Assembly (NCBI GenBank): GCA_964601735.1
Contig: CAZROO010000004.1
Span: 13,824 to 77,823 of the forward strand
Origin: DATAJX01 sp964601735
GTDB lineage: Bacteria; Pseudomonadota; Alphaproteobacteria; UBA2136; UBA6156
Reading direction: 5' to 3'
Length of the DNA stretch: 64,000 nt
In this document: in pieces, positions 61,058-64,000 of the stretch
Layout: every line of letters starts with the position of its first letter
Numbering within the stretch: the stretch's first letter is position 1
The notes under the pieces: generated by a model
Told to the model about the DNA's origin: nothing
The model's database searches: none
The model's input: the letters and a program-made list of their open reading frames with translations, nothing else
Position numbers and translations under genes: made by a program

Positions 61058-62380
61058 ATGCGTACCGCCCTTATGACCGCCCTGCTGGCCAGCACCGTGC
61101 TGGTGAGCGGCGTCCATGCCACCACCCTGCAGGAAGCCATGAGCAAAGCCGTGGCCACCCACCCTGAAATCGGCGCCGCCGAAAGCGACCGCAACAGCAT
61201 TGGCCACCGTATTGACGAAGCCAAGGCCGGTTACAAGCCGACCGTGGACTTTACCGCCGGTACCGGCTGGGAAAACAGCCACAACGTGAGCACCGCCTTC
61301 CGCAACGGCCGTAGCGCCGGCGACAAGAGCGGCCGCGACCTGTGGCGCAATGAAAGCCGCGTGACCATTCGCCAGATGCTGTTTGACGGCTGGCAAACCA
61401 AGTCCCGCGTTGCCCAGGAAGAAAACCGCTTTGCCAGCGCCGACGCCCACGTGATGGACGTTCGCAACGTAGTGGCCCTGCGCGCCGTTGCCGCCTACCT
61501 GGACGTGCTGCGCACCCGCGAACTGGTGGCCCTGGCCGAACAGAACCTGAGCACCCACCAAAGCTATGTGGAAAAGATTAACACCCGCACCCAGAGCGGC
61601 CGCAGCGCCGGTGCTGACGTGCGCCAAGCCCAAGGCCGCATGGAACTGGCCAAGGCCAACCTGGAAAGTGCCAAAGGCGACGCCAAGGCCGCCGAAGCCG
61701 ACTACCTGGAAGCCGTTGGCGAAATGCCGATGAGCCCGAGCCACGACTCGGCTCCGTTCGCTTCGGTGCCCGCCAACACCAAGGCCGCGGTTGACCGCGC
61801 CACCGCCAACAGCCCGGTGATTGCCAGCGCGATGGCCGACATCAAGGCCGCCAACGCCGAACTGGCCGAAAGCAAGAGCGTGTTCTGCCCCCGCTTTGAA
61901 CTGGAAGGCGGCGCCAGCGACAATGTGAACATCGACGGCGTGAAGGGCCGCGACAATGACATCAGCGCCATGCTGATGATGCGCTACAACCTGTACAACG
62001 GCGGCCACGATGTCGCCCAGCGCCAGGAACGCATCGAAAAGGTCAAGGAAGCCGTGGCGATGCTGGAAAAGGACCGCCGCAGCGTTGAGCAACTGACCGT
62101 CAAGGCCTACACCAAGATGGAAACCGCCCGCGCCCAACTGCAACCGCTGACCCAGCACGTTGAAGACGCCACCAGCACCCGTGATGCCTACGCCCAACAG
62201 TTTGACCTGGGCCAACGCACCCTGCTGGACCTGCTGGACAGCGAAGTTGAACTGTACAACAGCAAGAGCGCCCTGATTACCGGCAAGTACGAAGTGGAAG
62301 CCGCCGCTTACGCCGTGCTCGCCCACACGGGTGACCTGGTGCCGAGCGCCGCCAACACCAACCAGGTAGCCACCAAGTAA
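61058..62380 (+). CDS. TolC-family outer-membrane channel of the adhesin exporter (LapE-like)
   Basis: 440 aa from the ATG at 61058, with GAGGAG upstream. Signal peptide (MRTALMTALLASTVLVSGVHA), then the duplicated TolC repeat: TLQEAMSKAVATHPEIGAAESDRN, and in the second half LLDLLDSEVELYNSKSALITGKYEVEAAAYAVLA. It forms the outer-membrane duct for the ABC-HlyD pair. Codon use is strongly biased to C-ending codons, like the adhesin, which suggests high expression. The adhesin gene follows in the same direction. Confidence 0.94.
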   Translation: MRTALMTALLASTVLVSGVHATTLQEAMSKAVATHPEIGAAESDRNSIGHRIDEAKAGYKPTVDFTAGTGWENSHNVSTAFRNGRSAGDKSGRDLWRNESRVTIRQMLFDGWQTKSRVAQEENRFASADAHVMDVRNVVALRAVAAYLDVLRTRELVALAEQNLSTHQSYVEKINTRTQSGRSAGADVRQAQGRMELAKANLESAKGDAKAAEADYLEAVGEMPMSPSHDSAPFASVPANTKAAVDRATANSPVIASAMADIKAANAELAESKSVFCPRFELEGGASDNVNIDGVKGRDNDISAMLMMRYNLYNGGHDVAQRQERIEKVKEAVAMLEKDRRSVEQLTVKAYTKMETARAQLQPLTQHVEDATSTRDAYAQQFDLGQRTLLDLLDSEVELYNSKSALITGKYEVEAAAYAVLAHTGDLVPSAANTNQVATK

Positions 62381-62390
62381 GGCCACCTGG

Positions 62391-62427
62391 GATGGGGCGG
62401 GTTGTCAAAAACGGCTCCCGCCCCATC
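62391..62427 (+). terminator. inverted repeat between the channel and adhesin genes
   Basis: GATGGGGCGGG / CCCGCCCCATC, a perfect 11-bp stem with a 15-base loop, then TTAT. The weak T-tract suggests partial termination or RNA protection rather than a full stop. Confidence 0.5.
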
Positions 62428-62493
62428 TTATAAAGAGTTAATCGGAATCAGGGTACGGCACCCATTGCCGCAAAGTAATAGGGAATCGAGCTT

Positions 62494-64000
62494 ATGAGCC
62501 AAAAAGATACCAGCACCATCGTCACCCAGGTGAGCATGGCGCAGGGTCCCTCTCTGCAACCCACCCCCACCCCGGTCGTGGCCAGCGCCACCGTGGCGGC
62601 GATTGAAACCGCCCGCGCGGTTTCGGCCAGCCTGCCTGCCGCCAGCACCGTGAGCGGTACCAAAGTGGCGGCTCAAAACCCCGACCATTACGAAGTGGTG
62701 GTGCGCGCCCCCGCCGCCCACGGCATGCTCGCCTACCTGGTGGGCCCCGGTGCCGAAGTGGTGATGAAGGACATCGACCTTTCCAAGGCCCAGATGGCCG
62801 ACGAAGCCGGCAACCTGCGCATTACCCTGCCCGATGGCGCCGAGATTCTGCTGTTGGACTTCGTAGCCAGCACACACAGCAAGCTGGGTGTGACGGTGAT
62901 GACCGAACAGGGCGAAATCCATGCCAACCAGCTGCTGGCCAGCCTTGACCACGACCTGGAAAGCAAGCTTGAAAAGGTCGAGCCTGCCGAAGGCATCCAG
63001 AACACCGGCACCAGCGGCCGCGAAGGCGGCGGCTTTGAAGTGCCAACCGTGAACGGCGTGCACTACGGCGATGCCAATCCGGTGCTCTCTGAAGTCATCG
63101 GGCCCTTTGGTTTGGGCCTGCACCGCGACAGTATCTTCCAGAAGGTGTACCCCACCGGCCAGGGCCCTGAAGGCGCCCCGCCGGTTGTCCACACCGACCT
63201 GTTCGCCCGTAACGACAGCTACACCACCCATTGCGATACTCCGATTACCTTTGACGTGAAGGTGAACGACACCAACCCTGAAGGCACGCCTTTCAGCATC
63301 ACCGGCTTCACCCAGCCGGCCCACGCCGTGGTGACCCTGAACGCCGACGGCACCTTTACCTACACGCCGACCGACCACCACCTGGGTGCCGACACCTTCA
63401 CCTACACCATCACCGATGCCGAAGGCGACGTGCGCAGCGCGACGGTGACCGTCAACGTGACCGACAATGCGCCGATTGCCAACCCGGACACTTATACTAC
63501 CCCCGAAGGCACGCCCATCACCTTTGATACCAAGGTGAACGACCGCGACCCGGATGGTGACCCGTTCAGCATTACCGGCCACACCAACCCGGCCCACGGC
63601 ACCGTGGTGGAAAACGCCGACGGTACCTTTACCTATACGCCTGCCGCCGGTTTCCACGGCACCGACAGCTTCACCTACACCATCAGCGATGACTGCGGGT
63701 TGAGCTCGACCACCACGGTGACGATTAACGTTCCCGCCGTTCCGCACGGCCTCAATGCCAAGCCCGACACCTACACCACTCACTGCGACACCCCCGTGAC
63801 CTTTGACGTGAAGGTGAACGACAGCAACCCGGACGGTACGCCCTTCAGCATCACCAGCTTCACCCAACCCACGCACGCGGTAGTGACGCTGAACGCCGAT
63901 GGCACCTTTACCTACACGCCGACCGACCATCACCTGGGTGCCGATACCTTCACCTACACCATCACCGATGCCGAAGGCGAAACCGCCACCAGCACCGTGA
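62494..64000 (+). CDS. large repeat adhesin, BapA/LapA-like (partial, runs off window)
   Basis: The frame from the ATG at 62494 stays open to the window end (502 residues). Residues about 65-150 resemble the N-terminal prefix or retention region of BapA/LapA adhesins (VGPGAEVVMKDIDLSKAQ, then RITLPDGAEILLLDF). After a linker with a Gly-rich GREGGG come tandem cadherin/VCBS-like Ig domains of about 92 residues (PDTYTT...GTPFSITGFTQP...ADGTFTYTP...ADTFTYTITDAEG). Di-alanines occur at 35-36, 49-50, 59-60 and 73-74. It is the expected substrate of the exporter and of the LapG-like protease. The C-terminal secretion signal is outside. Confidence 0.9.
   Translation, partial: MSQKDTSTIVTQVSMAQGPSLQPTPTPVVASATVAAIETARAVSASLPAASTVSGTKVAAQNPDHYEVVVRAPAAHGMLAYLVGPGAEVVMKDIDLSKAQMADEAGNLRITLPDGAEILLLDFVASTHSKLGVTVMTEQGEIHANQLLASLDHDLESKLEKVEPAEGIQNTGTSGREGGGFEVPTVNGVHYGDANPVLSEVIGPFGLGLHRDSIFQKVYPTGQGPEGAPPVVHTDLFARNDSYTTHCDTPITFDVKVNDTNPEGTPFSITGFTQPAHAVVTLNADGTFTYTPTDHHLGADTFTYTITDAEGDVRSATVTVNVTDNAPIANPDTYTTPEGTPITFDTKVNDRDPDGDPFSITGHTNPAHGTVVENADGTFTYTPAAGFHGTDSFTYTISDDCGLSSTTTVTINVPAVPHGLNAKPDTYTTHCDTPVTFDVKVNDSNPDGTPFSITSFTQPTHAVVTLNADGTFTYTPTDHHLGADTFTYTITDAEGETATSTV
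63220..63990 (+). repeat. adhesin domain repeats (A-B-A, period 552 bp)
   Basis: The stretch beginning at 63220 recurs from 63772 with only scattered base changes, an offset of 552 bp or 184 codons, equal to two domains. Between the copies lies a related but distinct domain (63487-63735). The array therefore alternates two domain types and probably continues past the window. Confidence 0.85.

Noticed and set aside
61055..62386. 443-aa open frame on the minus strand opposite the TolC-like gene
   Set aside because: The strong C-ending codon bias of the real gene keeps the complement free of stops; there is no independent evidence.
62428..63933. 501-aa open frame on the minus strand opposite the adhesin
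   Set aside because: It mirrors the adhesin repeats; the plus frame has the repeat domains, a start and the right neighbours.

Overview
The window is a 64 kb stretch of a GC-rich bacterial chromosome, most likely alphaproteobacterial. The evidence for that is the queA-tgt pair, an RpoH with the typical box motif next to rluD, a NodT-type RND efflux operon, a BapA/LapA-like adhesin with its own type I exporter, and the tRNA and housekeeping gene style. I cannot resolve the order or family. Most genes are ordinary housekeeping or envelope genes. There is no transposase, CRISPR array or complete prophage.

Layout. 1-6 kb: end of queA, tgt, two tRNA-Lys, a two-gene phage-tail-like remnant, a MITE-like hairpin, rpoH and rluD. 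6-11 kb: a GT4 glycosyltransferase, a membrane protein, tRNA-Glu and tRNA-Gly, and an ABC-F ATPase. 10.7-17.7 kb: cell-wall genes (MltB-like, RlpA, PBP5-like carboxypeptidase), then a tmk-holB-tatD cluster ending in a TatD-like paralogue that has lost its metal ligands. 17.9-24.2 kb: an unknown protein, asparagine synthase, four small secreted proteins, tRNA-Asn with an inverted broken copy, a Pcm-like protein and tRNA-Cys. 24.2-32.7 kb: an exopolysaccharide export locus (polymerase/ligase, beta-barrel, Wza-like, Wzc-like kinase, PPP-type phosphatase, priming glycosyl-phosphotransferase). 33-36 kb: a response regulator, a deleted hybrid histidine kinase, a DUF4142 protein, tRNA-Ser genes and a cyclophilin. 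36.3-42.2 kb: an RND efflux operon. 42-46 kb: a stand-alone PurH-like IMP cyclohydrolase domain, a bi-domain oxidoreductase and a WecC-type dehydrogenase. 46.3-46.7 kb: a probable structured RNA with its own promoter and terminator. 46.7-53.3 kb: a ComEC-like protein carrying in-frame palindromic repeats, two SleB-like hydrolases, a repeat-rich gap and citrate synthase.

53.8-64 kb is the most interesting part: a complete Lap-type surface-adhesion locus. A leftward operon encodes the ABC exporter, an AT-rich protein of unknown function, the HlyD-type adaptor, a LapG-like cysteine protease and a two-TM protein whose HD-GYP domain has lost its catalytic residues. A divergent rightward unit encodes the TolC-like outer-membrane channel and a very large repeat adhesin that runs off the window. 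In the known Pseudomonas system LapG is controlled by LapD, which has degenerate GGDEF-EAL domains. Here a degenerate HD-GYP protein sits where LapD would be expected, so it is a candidate for a differently built inside-out c-di-GMP (or ligand) switch.

The genome also carries small dispersed palindromic (REP-like) elements. Some lie inside coding sequence (comEC, the 5' end of the LapG-like gene), and an octamer array appears to encode the RlpA signal peptide.
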